A DNA stretch of 64,000 nucleotides, taken from the NCBI GenBank assembly GCA_902595115.1, contig CACJOS010000005.1:1-64000 (forward strand), in the 5' to 3' direction. A program made the translations under genes and the position numbers. Below, piece after piece: positions 28,177-36,434 of this stretch (positions within the stretch are counted from its first letter, which is position 1; the number at the start of each line of letters is the position of its first letter). The notes under the pieces were generated by a model, which saw only the letters and a list, made by a program, of their open reading frames with translations, searched no databases and was not told the origin of the DNA. This DNA is from an uncultured Pelagibacteraceae bacterium (lineage in GTDB: Bacteria; Pseudomonadota; Alphaproteobacteria; Pelagibacterales; Pelagibacteraceae).

Positions 28177-29760
28177 ATGAATAAATTAATTAACAAAACA
28201 ATATTAATTTTATTTATCTCAATTATCGCCTTATCAGGTTGTCAAACCAATCAAAAAGATAAATTCAAATTTGGAAAAAAATATAAGCATAACACTCCTT
28301 TAATAAAAACTGATGTAAAAGAATTAGGAAAAAAAGAAATAGATCAAACTGTTGATATGGGACCAACTCCTGTTGAAGGTGATGTTATAAAGTTAAATAA
28401 AAGAAAAAAAATTTCCTCAGTTAAAGAAAAAAACTATCTATTAATACCTGACGACTATGATCTTCTAAAACAAAATGTAACATTTAAGTTTCAAAATTTA
28501 GATTATAAAGAAGCAATGAACTTAATGGCTAAAATTGGTGATATAAATATTTTAGTTGGTGAAGATGTTGCTGGATCTGTAACAGCTGAGTTAGTCGAAG
28601 TTCCGTGGGATAAAGCGTTTAATGCTCTTTTAGATATTAAAAGTTATGCAGCAGATATCGATGTTGCAAGTAATATTATTAGAGTTGCAACTCCTTCTAC
28701 TTTAACTTCTCAAGAAAGCTACAAGTCAGCAAGAGCCTCTGCTGTTAAAAAGAAAATCGAAATAGAAGACTCTGTTGAACCTATAGTTTCAGAAATTTTT
28801 AGATTATATTATATCTCTCCAGCCGAAGCTAAAGCTACAATATTAGAACTATTTACACAGACGGCTGGAACAGGAAGCTTTGTTCCGATCCAAGTGACTG
28901 AAGAAAGCACCACAAGATCAGTAATTGTCAGAGGAAAAGAAAAGGATTTAGATGTTGTAGATAAAGTAATTAGAGAAATTGACGTAAGAACAAAGCAAGT
29001 ATTGATTGAAGCTTTTATAGTTGAGGCAACATCAACTTTTGAGAAAAGATTAGCTACGAAACTTGGTGGAGCTTATACAAGAAAAAGTCTGAGAGCCGCA
29101 GGTACGGGAGGAGATGGACCGACTATAACTTCTGGTCCAAGTGGATCTGAAGGTGCAGATTTTACTGCAGATACAGCAGCAATCACAGGTGCGGGATCTT
29201 CAGGCGCTGATGGAATATTTAATTTTAATGCTTCTGGTACCATACCAGCTACCGCAGGTTTAGGTGTATTGAAAAAGACACCTGCTGGTATATTAAGAGT
29301 TCAGATAGAAGCTTTACAAGCAGAAGGACAAACAAAAATTATTTCAAACCCTAAACTTTTTTCCTTAAACAATCAGTCAGCATCTATAACTCAAGGTATT
29401 CAAATACAAGTACCAGGAAGCGGAGACAGCCCGGTCACATTTAAAGACGCAGCTTTAAAAATGCAGGTAACTCCAAATATAATAGGAGATGGAAATGTTC
29501 TTTTAGATATCCAAGTAAATAATGACTCTCCAGTTGGATCAGCAGGTAGCATAAATACAATGGAAATACAGACTAAATTGCTTATTGCTGATGGTGATAT
29601 AGTTGTAATAGGTGGGATAAAGAAAAATGACATCTCAGATAACCTAGAAAGCGTGCCAGGTCTTAATAAGTTGCCGGTTGTAGGAAAAATGTTTTCAGGT
29701 AAAGGAAAAGTGGATAATATGTCTGAACTTTTGGTATTTATAGCACCGAGAGTACTTTAA
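28177..29760 (+). CDS. pilQ: Type IV pilus outer-membrane secretin, lipoprotein form (PilQ/MshL-like)
   Basis: 527 residues, shorter than classical PilQ because the N-terminal AMIN domains are absent. A lipobox LSGC at residues 19-22 predicts lipid modification of Cys-22. A secretin/TonB N0-type domain covers about 90-170, an NHN-type domain about 200-275, and the secretin channel about 280-527 including the VPGLNKLPVVGKMF segment conserved in secretin gates. The pilus fibre passes through this multimer. Lipoprotein secretins of this size are typical of MSHA-type systems (MshL), so PilQ versus MshL naming is open. It precedes pilB by seven bases. Confidence 0.88.
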   Translation: MNKLINKTILILFISIIALSGCQTNQKDKFKFGKKYKHNTPLIKTDVKELGKKEIDQTVDMGPTPVEGDVIKLNKRKKISSVKEKNYLLIPDDYDLLKQNVTFKFQNLDYKEAMNLMAKIGDINILVGEDVAGSVTAELVEVPWDKAFNALLDIKSYAADIDVASNIIRVATPSTLTSQESYKSARASAVKKKIEIEDSVEPIVSEIFRLYYISPAEAKATILELFTQTAGTGSFVPIQVTEESTTRSVIVRGKEKDLDVVDKVIREIDVRTKQVLIEAFIVEATSTFEKRLATKLGGAYTRKSLRAAGTGGDGPTITSGPSGSEGADFTADTAAITGAGSSGADGIFNFNASGTIPATAGLGVLKKTPAGILRVQIEALQAEGQTKIISNPKLFSLNNQSASITQGIQIQVPGSGDSPVTFKDAALKMQVTPNIIGDGNVLLDIQVNNDSPVGSAGSINTMEIQTKLLIADGDIVVIGGIKKNDISDNLESVPGLNKLPVVGKMFSGKGKVDNMSELLVFIAPRVL

Positions 29761-29767
29761 AATTGTT

Positions 29768-31519
29768 ATGCTAAAAATAAGTAGAGAAAGCGAAATTAAT
29801 TTAATTAACGTCTTAATTGATAATGACGTTATATCTGGCAAAGATTTAATAAGTATAAAAAAAAATAGTACCGAAGGTAATAAGTCACAAATTGAAGCTG
29901 TATTTGATTTAAAACTAACTGATGAAGATAAGATTTTACAACTTTTAGTAAAAGAGCAAAATCTTGAAGTGGAAGATTTATCTAAAATTGAAATTTCAGA
30001 TGATATTAAATCAGTACTGCCATCTAATTATATTAAAGTAAATTTTGTTGCACCTTTCAAGATAGATGGAAAAACACTTCATATAGCTATACCAGACAGT
30101 TCCAAACTTGGCTTAATGAGAAACCTTAAAGCAATAACAAAAAAAAATATTGAATTGCATGGTGCTAAAATAACTCAAATTTCAGAATTTATAGAAAAAT
30201 TAACTAGCGAAAGTGGCGAAGTTACAGCGGCAACAATTAGAGAAGAAAATAAAGAAAAGACAAAAACTTTTGATTCTGATTTAGGTGAAGCAGGAGAAGT
30301 TCTAGAAAAAGCACCAGAAGAAGATATAGAAGCAATTGAAAATGAATCTGAAGTTATTAAGTTTAGTACTGCAGTTGTTGCAGATGCAATTAAATCAGGC
30401 GTCAGTGATATTCACATAGAACCATATAGGTTTTCATCTAGAGTAAGATATCGTTTGGATGGAATGCTTCAAGAACAAGAGCAGTATAGAAAATTTTTAC
30501 ATGATAACTATGGTGCAGTTGTTACAAGATTTAAGATAATGGGCAAACTAGATATTGCTGAAAGAAGACTTCCTCAAGACGGAGCAATAAATTTCAAAAT
30601 TGATGGAAAAGTTGTTGACCTTCGACTATCGATTTTACCAACAGCAAACAATGAAAGAATTGTTATGCGGGTTCTAAACAAAGACGCAGGAGATATAACT
30701 TTAGAACAATTAAATTTTGATGATGCGGATTTAAAAAATTTAAGAAAATCAATACATAGTACTCAAGGATTAATTCTAGTTACTGGACCAACTGGATCTG
30801 GTAAATCAACTACCTTGTATAGTATATTAAAAGAAGTTAGTAAGCCTCATCTTAATATTTTAACAGCTGAAGATCCTGTCGAATATGAACTTGATGGAGT
30901 TGGACAAGTTCAAATTAAGGATGACATAGGATTAACTTTTGCATCAGCCCTAAGATCTTTTTTAAGGCAAGACCCTGAAATAATACTCGTCGGAGAGATG
31001 CGGGATAAAGAAACGGTTGATATTGGTTTGAAGGCTGCATTAACCGGGCACTTAGTATTTAGCACACTGCACACTAATGATGCACCAAGTACAATCACAA
31101 GATTGCAGAACATGGGAACTCCAGATTATTTAATTAGTGCAGCTTGCCAATTAGTTTTAGCACAAAGACTTGCAAGAAGAACTTGCAAAGAATGTAGAGT
31201 ACCAGACGAAGATGTAACACCAAAAGTTTTACAAGATTTAGGATTTACAGCTGAACAAGCATCAAGAGCTAAAGCTTTCAAAGGAAAAGGTTGTCCTAAG
31301 TGTAAGGATACAGGTTATAAAGGTCGTCAAGGTATTTATGAAATACTGGTTGTTTCAAAACCATTAAAAGAAGCAATATTAAGACAAGCAACAACTCCTG
31401 AACTTAGGGAAATTGCAATCAAAGAAGGCTTCCAAACAATGCAAGATATGGGAAGAAGATTAATTTCTGCGGGAGATCTTAATTTTAGAGAGTACGAAAG
31501 AGTTCTCACTTCAGAATAA
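29768..31519 (+). CDS. pilB: Type IV pilus extension ATPase PilB (GspE/PulE family)
   Basis: 583 residues. The N-terminal GspE-type N1 domain occupies about 1-140, followed by an acidic linker and the motor core. Walker A GPTGSGKST lies near 340-348, Walker B (DPEIILVGEMRD) near 400-411, and the tetracysteine zinc site has CKEC near 475 and CPKC near 512, a feature of PilB/PulE but not PilT. It polymerises pilin using ATP at the cytoplasmic base. It lies between the secretin and pilC genes, eight bases before pilC. Confidence 0.93.
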   Translation: MLKISRESEINLINVLIDNDVISGKDLISIKKNSTEGNKSQIEAVFDLKLTDEDKILQLLVKEQNLEVEDLSKIEISDDIKSVLPSNYIKVNFVAPFKIDGKTLHIAIPDSSKLGLMRNLKAITKKNIELHGAKITQISEFIEKLTSESGEVTAATIREENKEKTKTFDSDLGEAGEVLEKAPEEDIEAIENESEVIKFSTAVVADAIKSGVSDIHIEPYRFSSRVRYRLDGMLQEQEQYRKFLHDNYGAVVTRFKIMGKLDIAERRLPQDGAINFKIDGKVVDLRLSILPTANNERIVMRVLNKDAGDITLEQLNFDDADLKNLRKSIHSTQGLILVTGPTGSGKSTTLYSILKEVSKPHLNILTAEDPVEYELDGVGQVQIKDDIGLTFASALRSFLRQDPEIILVGEMRDKETVDIGLKAALTGHLVFSTLHTNDAPSTITRLQNMGTPDYLISAACQLVLAQRLARRTCKECRVPDEDVTPKVLQDLGFTAEQASRAKAFKGKGCPKCKDTGYKGRQGIYEILVVSKPLKEAILRQATTPELREIAIKEGFQTMQDMGRRLISAGDLNFREYERVLTSE

Positions 31520-31527
31520 AAAAATTT

Positions 31528-32775
31528 ATGGAAATTTATAATTACAAAGGTATTTCGGATGGTAAATACGTAGAAGGTGATATTGAGGCTCTAAATCTCG
31601 ATGAAGCATCTCATAAACTTAAAGAGCAAAAAGTTATTATTACCAATCTTATAAAGGGTAAGAAGAAAAAAACTGAAAAATCAGGGGAAAAGAAAAAAGG
31701 CTTTTCGTTATCATTTTTAGGCAAAAGTAAGAAAATTAAAGTTGAAGAAATCCTTATATTTACAAAACAATTTGCAACAATGGTAAAAGCTGGACTACCA
31801 ATTCTTCAGGTTTTAGCAATGTTAAGAGATCAGCTTGAAGGTCCAGCAATAAAAGAAGTTATAGAGGATATTAGGAAAAGTTTAGAAGGTGGAGTTACTT
31901 TATCAAAATGCTTTGAAAAGTACCCACAACATTTTGACAACGTTTATGTAAACCTAATTAAAGCAGGTGAGGCTAGTGGTAAATTGGATGTCTTTTTATT
32001 CAAAGTACTAGATGCCATCGAAAAAAAAGAGAAAATTAAAAAGAAAATCAAAGGTGCATTGATGTATCCTAGTATAATGCTCACAGTTGCACTTACTGTA
32101 ACAGCATTCATGTTGATTAAAGTAGTTCCAATATTTGCAGAAATGTATTCTGGAATGGGATTAGAATTACCTGCTGCAACAGCAACGATTATGGGTATGA
32201 GTGATTTTTTAAGAGGTACAGGCGGTAAAGTAATATTTTTTGGTGGTATTGCTTTTTACTTTGGATTTAATTTTGCAACAAAAAAAAATGCAGCCATTAA
32301 ATATAGATGGCACAAACAAGTTTTAAAGTTACCATTATTTGGAGAAATGATATTAAAATCAATGCTGGCAAGAGTTTCATTAATTCTTGGAAATTTAAGT
32401 GCAGCTGGTGTTAATTTATTGGAAAGTTTAGAGATTGCAAAATCGGTAAGTAACAATGTTGTTGTACTCGAAGCTCTTGAAAATGTAAAAAAAGGAGTTT
32501 TCTCAGGAGATACATTGACAAAATTATTTTTAAAAGAACCTCTATTTCCACCAACCTTCAGTCAATTAATTTCTGTAGGAGAACAAACAGGACAACTCGA
32601 TGAAATGTTTAATTCAGTTGCAAAATATTATGAGGAAGAATTCGACCAAACGGTAGATAATATGTCTGCATTGATTGAACCTATAATGATTGTATTTATG
32701 GGAGTTATGATTGGTGGTTTAATGATAGCTATGTATTCACCAATATTTAACGTTGGTGCTTTGATGGGAGGTTAA
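31528..32775 (+). CDS. pilC: Type IV pilus inner-membrane platform protein PilC (GspF family)
   Basis: 415 residues with two GspF domains (about 75-195 and 280-400), each followed by hydrophobic spans near 175-195, 230-250 and 385-405. The motif YPSIML and the segment GEQTGQLDEMF are typical of GspF/PilC. It forms the rotor-like platform that couples PilB/PilT to pilin extraction. The first 70 residues carry a basic lysine-rich stretch. It is the last gene of the pilMN-C operon and ends three bases before the convergent kinase gene. Confidence 0.92.
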   Translation: MEIYNYKGISDGKYVEGDIEALNLDEASHKLKEQKVIITNLIKGKKKKTEKSGEKKKGFSLSFLGKSKKIKVEEILIFTKQFATMVKAGLPILQVLAMLRDQLEGPAIKEVIEDIRKSLEGGVTLSKCFEKYPQHFDNVYVNLIKAGEASGKLDVFLFKVLDAIEKKEKIKKKIKGALMYPSIMLTVALTVTAFMLIKVVPIFAEMYSGMGLELPAATATIMGMSDFLRGTGGKVIFFGGIAFYFGFNFATKKNAAIKYRWHKQVLKLPLFGEMILKSMLARVSLILGNLSAAGVNLLESLEIAKSVSNNVVVLEALENVKKGVFSGDTLTKLFLKEPLFPPTFSQLISVGEQTGQLDEMFNSVAKYYEEEFDQTVDNMSALIEPIMIVFMGVMIGGLMIAMYSPIFNVGALMGG

Positions 32776-32778
32776 ATT

Positions 32779-33210
32779 TTATAATTGTTTAGTGAGAACT
32801 AAATGATTAATCCAAGGTTTTTTCCCATCCTTAAATTCCACAGCATCCATTATTTCTTGAATAAAAAAAGTTCCAAGTCCACCTGGTTTCACATTATCAA
32901 TTTCTCTATGCTTTACTTTTTTTGGATCAACAGGTGTTCCTCTATCGTAAAAAGCTATTTGGAGTTTGTTGTTTTCACAACTTATTTGAACAACCATTAA
33001 CTCAGTTGGACTTGCGGAATTTTTAAATGCATGTTTAACAATATTTTGTGCAGCTTCTGCAATAGCTAAAACTAATTCATCTTTTAGATCTTCTTGAATA
33101 TGAAGTTTTTCAAATACTTCTCTACAAAAAACTCTAACATCTTTTAGGCTAGATGAATTTACCAAAAATGCTTTTTTTTCAATGTGATCTTGGTGAGCGA
33201 TTTCACTCAT
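32779..33210 (-). CDS. RsbW/SpoIIAB-like HATPase anti-sigma-type serine kinase
   Basis: 143 residues, the compact GHKL kinase fold of anti-sigma kinases. The N box (ELVLAIAEAAQNIVKHAF, Glu and Asn metal ligands) lies near 43-60, the G1 box YDRGTPVD near 88-95, and the G2 box GGLGTFFI near 108-115. In family members it phosphorylates a Ser in STAS proteins and captures a target such as a sigma factor. No sigma gene is near, so the target is unknown. It is the third gene of the unit STAS-STAS-kinase, with a 4-base gap from the second STAS gene. Confidence 0.88.
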   Translation of the reverse strand: MSEIAHQDHIEKKAFLVNSSSLKDVRVFCREVFEKLHIQEDLKDELVLAIAEAAQNIVKHAFKNSASPTELMVVQISCENNKLQIAFYDRGTPVDPKKVKHREIDNVKPGGLGTFFIQEIMDAVEFKDGKKPWINHLVLTKQL

Positions 33211-33214
33211 GAAT

Positions 33215-33514
33215 TTATTCCAAATTTAATATTTGTTCTAATTTTGCCATCATAATAACTTTTAGAACTGACTTACTTACATCCTTAATAATAACTTTAG
33301 TATTTTTCTCAAGTGCTCTTTGATGACTTTCTATTAATACTGATATTCCGGAAGAGTCCATATATTGAACTTGACTTAAATTTAAATGAACTTCTTTACC
33401 ACTATCAATAACTGGAAAAATTACCTCTTTAGCTTTTTCTGTTACATCCATATCTATTTCTCCATCTAGATGTACAGTGCTTATATTTCCCTCCTCAGTA
33501 ACTTTATAACTCAT
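33215..33514 (-). CDS. STAS-domain anti-anti-sigma protein (second of the pair)
   Basis: 99 residues, one STAS domain. The phosphorylatable serine lies in the conserved MDSSGISVLIE segment, with the domain core starting HLDGEID. It resembles SpoIIAA/RsbV. It overlaps the upstream STAS gene by four bases and closely resembles it, suggesting a local duplication that gives two inputs to one kinase. Phosphorylation state would be set by the kinase downstream and the two PP2C phosphatases in this window. Confidence 0.88.
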   Translation of the reverse strand: MSYKVTEEGNISTVHLDGEIDMDVTEKAKEVIFPVIDSGKEVHLNLSQVQYMDSSGISVLIESHQRALEKNTKVIIKDVSKSVLKVIMMAKLEQILNLE

Positions 33515-33795
33515 AAAAATTTCCTCGCCATTGATAAAACTTTTTCTACAGGTTTACTTACCTCTATTAATTCAAATTTTGTACTTTTTTTTTCAGCAAG
33601 TTGTTTACCTTCAATGAGTACTGAAATACCAGAAGAGTCCATATAATCTACTTTGCTTAAATTTACTTGAACACTTTTTCCACTCTCAATTAATGGTAAA
33701 ATAGTTTGTCTTGCTTTATCTGCAACATCCATGTCAATTTCACCATTAAGATGGACAATGCTTATGTTATTTAGTTCCTCTACTTTATAGGTCAT
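33511..33795 (-). CDS. STAS-domain anti-anti-sigma protein (first of the pair)
   Basis: 94 residues, single STAS domain with the same DSSGISVLIE phosphosite and HLNGEIDMD opening as its neighbour. It is the promoter-proximal gene of the minus-strand cassette and divergent from pilA. The paralogues differ mainly in the C-terminal third, where partner selectivity often resides, which suggests distinct phosphatase or target partners. Confidence 0.88.
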   Translation of the reverse strand: MTYKVEELNNISIVHLNGEIDMDVADKARQTILPLIESGKSVQVNLSKVDYMDSSGISVLIEGKQLAEKKSTKFELIEVSKPVEKVLSMARKFL

Positions 33796-33805
33796 AATTT
33801 ACAAG

Positions 33806-33826
33806 TTATGCCCAATTTGAGCATAA
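33806..33826. promoter_or_regulatory. Inverted repeat TTATGC-N9-GCATAA between STAS cassette and pilA
   Basis: Perfect six-base arms (33806-33811 and 33821-33826) separated by nine bases, in the divergent region between the STAS operon and pilA. Spacing and symmetry suit a dimeric transcription factor. It lies just upstream of the STAS start and about 25 bases upstream of the pilA -35 box. No regulator can be assigned. Confidence 0.4.
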
Positions 33827-33849
33827 TTCTTTTATTTTATACACTTTTT

Positions 33850-33878
33850 TTGATATTTACATAATCAAAATTTATTAT
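33850..33878 (+). promoter_or_regulatory. Sigma-70-type promoter for pilA
   Basis: TTGATA at 33850-33855 and TATTAT at 33873-33878 are separated by exactly 17 bases, close to the consensus. Transcription would begin near 33885, leaving a leader of about 30 bases before the AAGAGG ribosome-binding site (33905-33910) and the pilA ATG at 33916. The pilin may be controlled separately from the assembly operon. Confidence 0.6.
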
Positions 33879-33915
33879 TAATGTTTCACAATAAAAATTT
33901 ATAAAAGAGGTTTTA

Positions 33916-34428
33916 ATGAAAAAAAATAACAAAGGTTTTACTCTTATTGAGCTACTAGTTGTTGTAGCGATTATAGGAATTTTAGCAGCTGTTGGAGTTG
34001 TTGCCTACAATGGTTACATATCTTCAGCTAAGAAAAATGCAGTAAAGTCTATTCATAACAATGTTATGAAATACATTGCATCAGAGTACACAAAATGCTC
34101 GATTAATGATGGTGATACTATTATGAAAAAAGGTGGTACAGGTGGTTTAGACTGTAAAACAGGAACACAGTATTTAGCTGCGAGTGATATTACAGCCCAC
34201 TTAGAAAGTACATCCACTTCACCAATCGAAGACAAAAATCCGTACGATACGGATAGTCTTGCTGTGGACGAAGGAACTGGTGATGCTTACAGTGCTGGAA
34301 CTGTTACTATATCACCAACAAGTGATAGCTTAATAACTATTACAACATGTTTTGGTAATGGTAAGACTGATGAGCCATGTGAAGCAGATGGTGATTTTGT
34401 TTTAAAGAATACAGTAACTGTTGAGTAA
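33916..34428 (+). CDS. pilA: Major type IV pilin (PilA-like)
   Basis: 170 residues. The seven-residue leader MKKNNKG is followed by FTLIELLVVVAIIGILAAV: cleavage after Gly-7, Phe +1, Glu +5. The mature head carries four cysteines (TKCS, LDCK, TTCF, EPCE), so two disulfides are possible, including the C-terminal D-loop expected for a type IVa pilin. It has its own promoter and strong ribosome-binding site, consistent with the abundant fibre subunit. A terminator-like hairpin 20 bases after its stop overlaps the next pilin gene. Confidence 0.9.
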   Translation: MKKNNKGFTLIELLVVVAIIGILAAVGVVAYNGYISSAKKNAVKSIHNNVMKYIASEYTKCSINDGDTIMKKGGTGGLDCKTGTQYLAASDITAHLESTSTSPIEDKNPYDTDSLAVDEGTGDAYSAGTVTISPTSDSLITITTCFGNGKTDEPCEADGDFVLKNTVTVE

Positions 34429-34882
34429 TAATCTAAATTGTTTTTATAAAAGCCCGGGTAAATGCCCGGGCTTTTCACTTATAGAACTACTGGTAGTAGT
34501 AGCTATTATTGGAATCTTAGCATCTGCTAGTGTGCTAACTTATAACGGTTATTTAAATTCTTCAAAAAAAACTACAATGAAAAGTTTAATGCAAGCAGTT
34601 GCTCTTGCAGAGGCAGAATGGTATGCAGAAACTGGTTCGTACTTAACTAATTCAGAAGACGAAACTTGTAATCCTAGTGAGACCACAGTTGCAGCATTGA
34701 ATGACTCACTTTTTGATGATGAAGATGTAGTGCCTGACGATTTAGGATGGACACTTTGTGTTGCTTCAGCTGGTAGCGGAGGATCGTTTCAAATTTTCGC
34801 TGAAAAAACAGGTGGTGGAGCTGAAGATGTAATGTGTCTTAACAGAAATGGCTCAATACGTGAGGGTGGTGATTGTAGTTAA
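34421..34882 (+). CDS. Second type IV pilin with a non-canonical start and hairpin-encoded leader
   Basis: 153 residues. The only plausible in-frame start is TTG at 34421, inside the last codons of pilA; no ATG or GTG lies in frame before the mature pilin helix. The leader ends PGKCPG, followed by FSLIELLVVVAIIGILAS with Gly -1, Phe +1 and Glu +5. The first 35 mature residues are closely similar to PilA (YNGYLNSSKK versus YNGYISSAKK) but the head differs, with three cysteines. The codons for the cleavage site lie in a perfect hairpin. It may be a silent or conditionally expressed alternative pilin. Confidence 0.7.
   Translation: MSNNLNCFYKSPGKCPGFSLIELLVVVAIIGILASASVLTYNGYLNSSKKTTMKSLMQAVALAEAEWYAETGSYLTNSEDETCNPSETTVAALNDSLFDDEDVVPDDLGWTLCVASAGSGGSFQIFAEKTGGGAEDVMCLNRNGSIREGGDCS
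34448..34475. terminator. Terminator-like hairpin inside the second pilin leader
   Basis: The arms AAAAGCCCGGG (34448-34458) and CCCGGGCTTTT (34465-34475) are perfectly complementary over 11 bp around a six-base loop. The stem is extremely GC-rich against the local sequence and ends in four T, like other terminators in this window. It lies 20 bases after the pilA stop and would cap its mRNA, yet the same bases encode the K-S-P-G-K-C-P-G leader of the second pilin. Confidence 0.8.
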
Positions 34883-35010
34883 TATTAAACGACCAATAAA
34901 TATTAGATTATCTAGCTAAACTCTCCATTTATCTTAGACATTTGACGAAAAAAATTAATTGAAATTTTCATTTATTAAAATATTCTCTGTTGAATTTTGA
35001 GTTAGGGAAC

Positions 35011-36312
35011 ATGTACAATATTAAAAAAATATCAGTAATTTTATTCATTACTTTTTTATTTTTCACGAAAGCTATTTCATCTGAAAAAAATATCACTTAC
35101 ATGCAAATATTGCAAAAACCTAATGATTTAGAATTAAATATAAAGTACGCGCAGCAACAAGGAAAGATGGGTAACTTCAAACAAACTATTTCAACATTAG
35201 AAAGATTGAACATGGTTTACCCAGATAATATTGAAATTAAAATGTATTTACTTTCTGTTCTTGTTCAAGCAGACTCGCCAGATAAAGCTTTAATCGTTAT
35301 TGATGAAATTAAAAAAAGCGAGGATGCTACTGAAGAAGATTTATTAACAGTTGCGGATATAGAAAAAGAATTAGAAGACAGAGCAAGACCTAAGTTATGG
35401 AGTTTTGTTGCTGGAGTGAACTGGGGTTTTTCACAAAGCAACAACGTTAACAATGTTTCAAAAACTAGATTAGGATTAACTTCAGATGCAATCGATGTAT
35501 TTACATCTCCATTGCACGATAGAACTTACTCAGCTAGTACTGATTTATCAGCAGTTAGAAGAATTGGAGAAGACTCCTCGTTTTTACTTAACGCAAGTGT
35601 TTCTGATTCACGACAAGTTATTGAAACCGGTGATGATGTTGAAGGATATACATTAACAACTTCCTATGACACAACAATAGGCAATCAAGGAATATCCATA
35701 TTTGGAATGTTTAGTAAATCTGACTACATAGATGATGCTGACAGTTTTTCGACTATAGCAGGATTATCGGGCTTTTTTCCAAGCGGAGATAGAAGTACAT
35801 ATAGCTATTCTTACACTTTAACTGATTCTAAAGGTAACCACAATTCATCAGATACAACAGCTAATGAAACTAATTCAATTGGACATAGCATTAACATAGG
35901 ACATGATTATGCAGCAACTGAAATTGTCTCTACTAGTACAGGAATTGGATATAGTATCTCTGAGAATAAGGTTGGAATGAATGACTATGAGACCTTTGAA
36001 TTTACTATGAGATTAAATCTTAACTTTCCATTCGCTTATATATCTATAGGAGATGCCCTTTCATTTAATGATTACTTTGAACCTGACACAAGCGTTTATT
36101 CAAAAAAAATAAGAACAGATGTGTCAAACACTTTTGATATTATACTATTAAAACCGCTTGGTGATTTTTTGCCTATTTTAGATCCTAATAAATTAATAAA
36201 CTTATCTTTGTCGTATGATAAAACAGTATCAGAGGCAAATATTATCAATTTTGATTACGAGGCAGAATCTATAGCTTTTGGTATTTCAAGATCATTCAAC
36301 TTAAGACCTTAG
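35011..36312 (+). CDS. TPR plus outer-membrane beta-barrel protein (Slam/DUF560-like architecture)
   Basis: 433 residues from the ATG at 35011, preferred over a TTG at 34990 because AGGGAAC sits correctly upstream. A signal peptide (about 1-24) is followed by TPR-like helices (about 30-125: NLDLELNIKYAQQQ-type repeats) and then about 300 residues of alternating strands beginning WSFVAGVNWGFSQSNNVNN. The C-terminus FDYEAESIAFGISRSF resembles a barrel-closing strand. TPR plus 14-strand barrel is the layout of Slam surface-lipoprotein translocators, but sequence identity is not evident to me, so function is inferred from architecture only. Confidence 0.6.
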   Translation: MYNIKKISVILFITFLFFTKAISSEKNITYMQILQKPNDLELNIKYAQQQGKMGNFKQTISTLERLNMVYPDNIEIKMYLLSVLVQADSPDKALIVIDEIKKSEDATEEDLLTVADIEKELEDRARPKLWSFVAGVNWGFSQSNNVNNVSKTRLGLTSDAIDVFTSPLHDRTYSASTDLSAVRRIGEDSSFLLNASVSDSRQVIETGDDVEGYTLTTSYDTTIGNQGISIFGMFSKSDYIDDADSFSTIAGLSGFFPSGDRSTYSYSYTLTDSKGNHNSSDTTANETNSIGHSINIGHDYAATEIVSTSTGIGYSISENKVGMNDYETFEFTMRLNLNFPFAYISIGDALSFNDYFEPDTSVYSKKIRTDVSNTFDIILLKPLGDFLPILDPNKLINLSLSYDKTVSEANIINFDYEAESIAFGISRSFNLRP

Positions 36313-36434
36313 AAAAATCTTTTTAGAAAAGTTTATTTAACCCCCTGTTTTATTATGTTTTTTAGGTTGTAAAAAACCCAAAGTGAGTAAAATAATGGTT
36401 TTTTAAGTCTTAAAAATTGGTATAAACTGACCTT

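Noticed and set aside
34462-34464. ATG in the loop of the pilin hairpin as start of the second pilin
   Set aside because: It is out of frame with the pilin and meets a stop after about 22 codons; it also lies after the first part of the leader.
35011-36312. Confident assignment as Slam translocator
   Set aside because: Only the TPR-plus-barrel layout matches; no clear sequence signature could be verified without a search, so it was kept as an architecture-based description.
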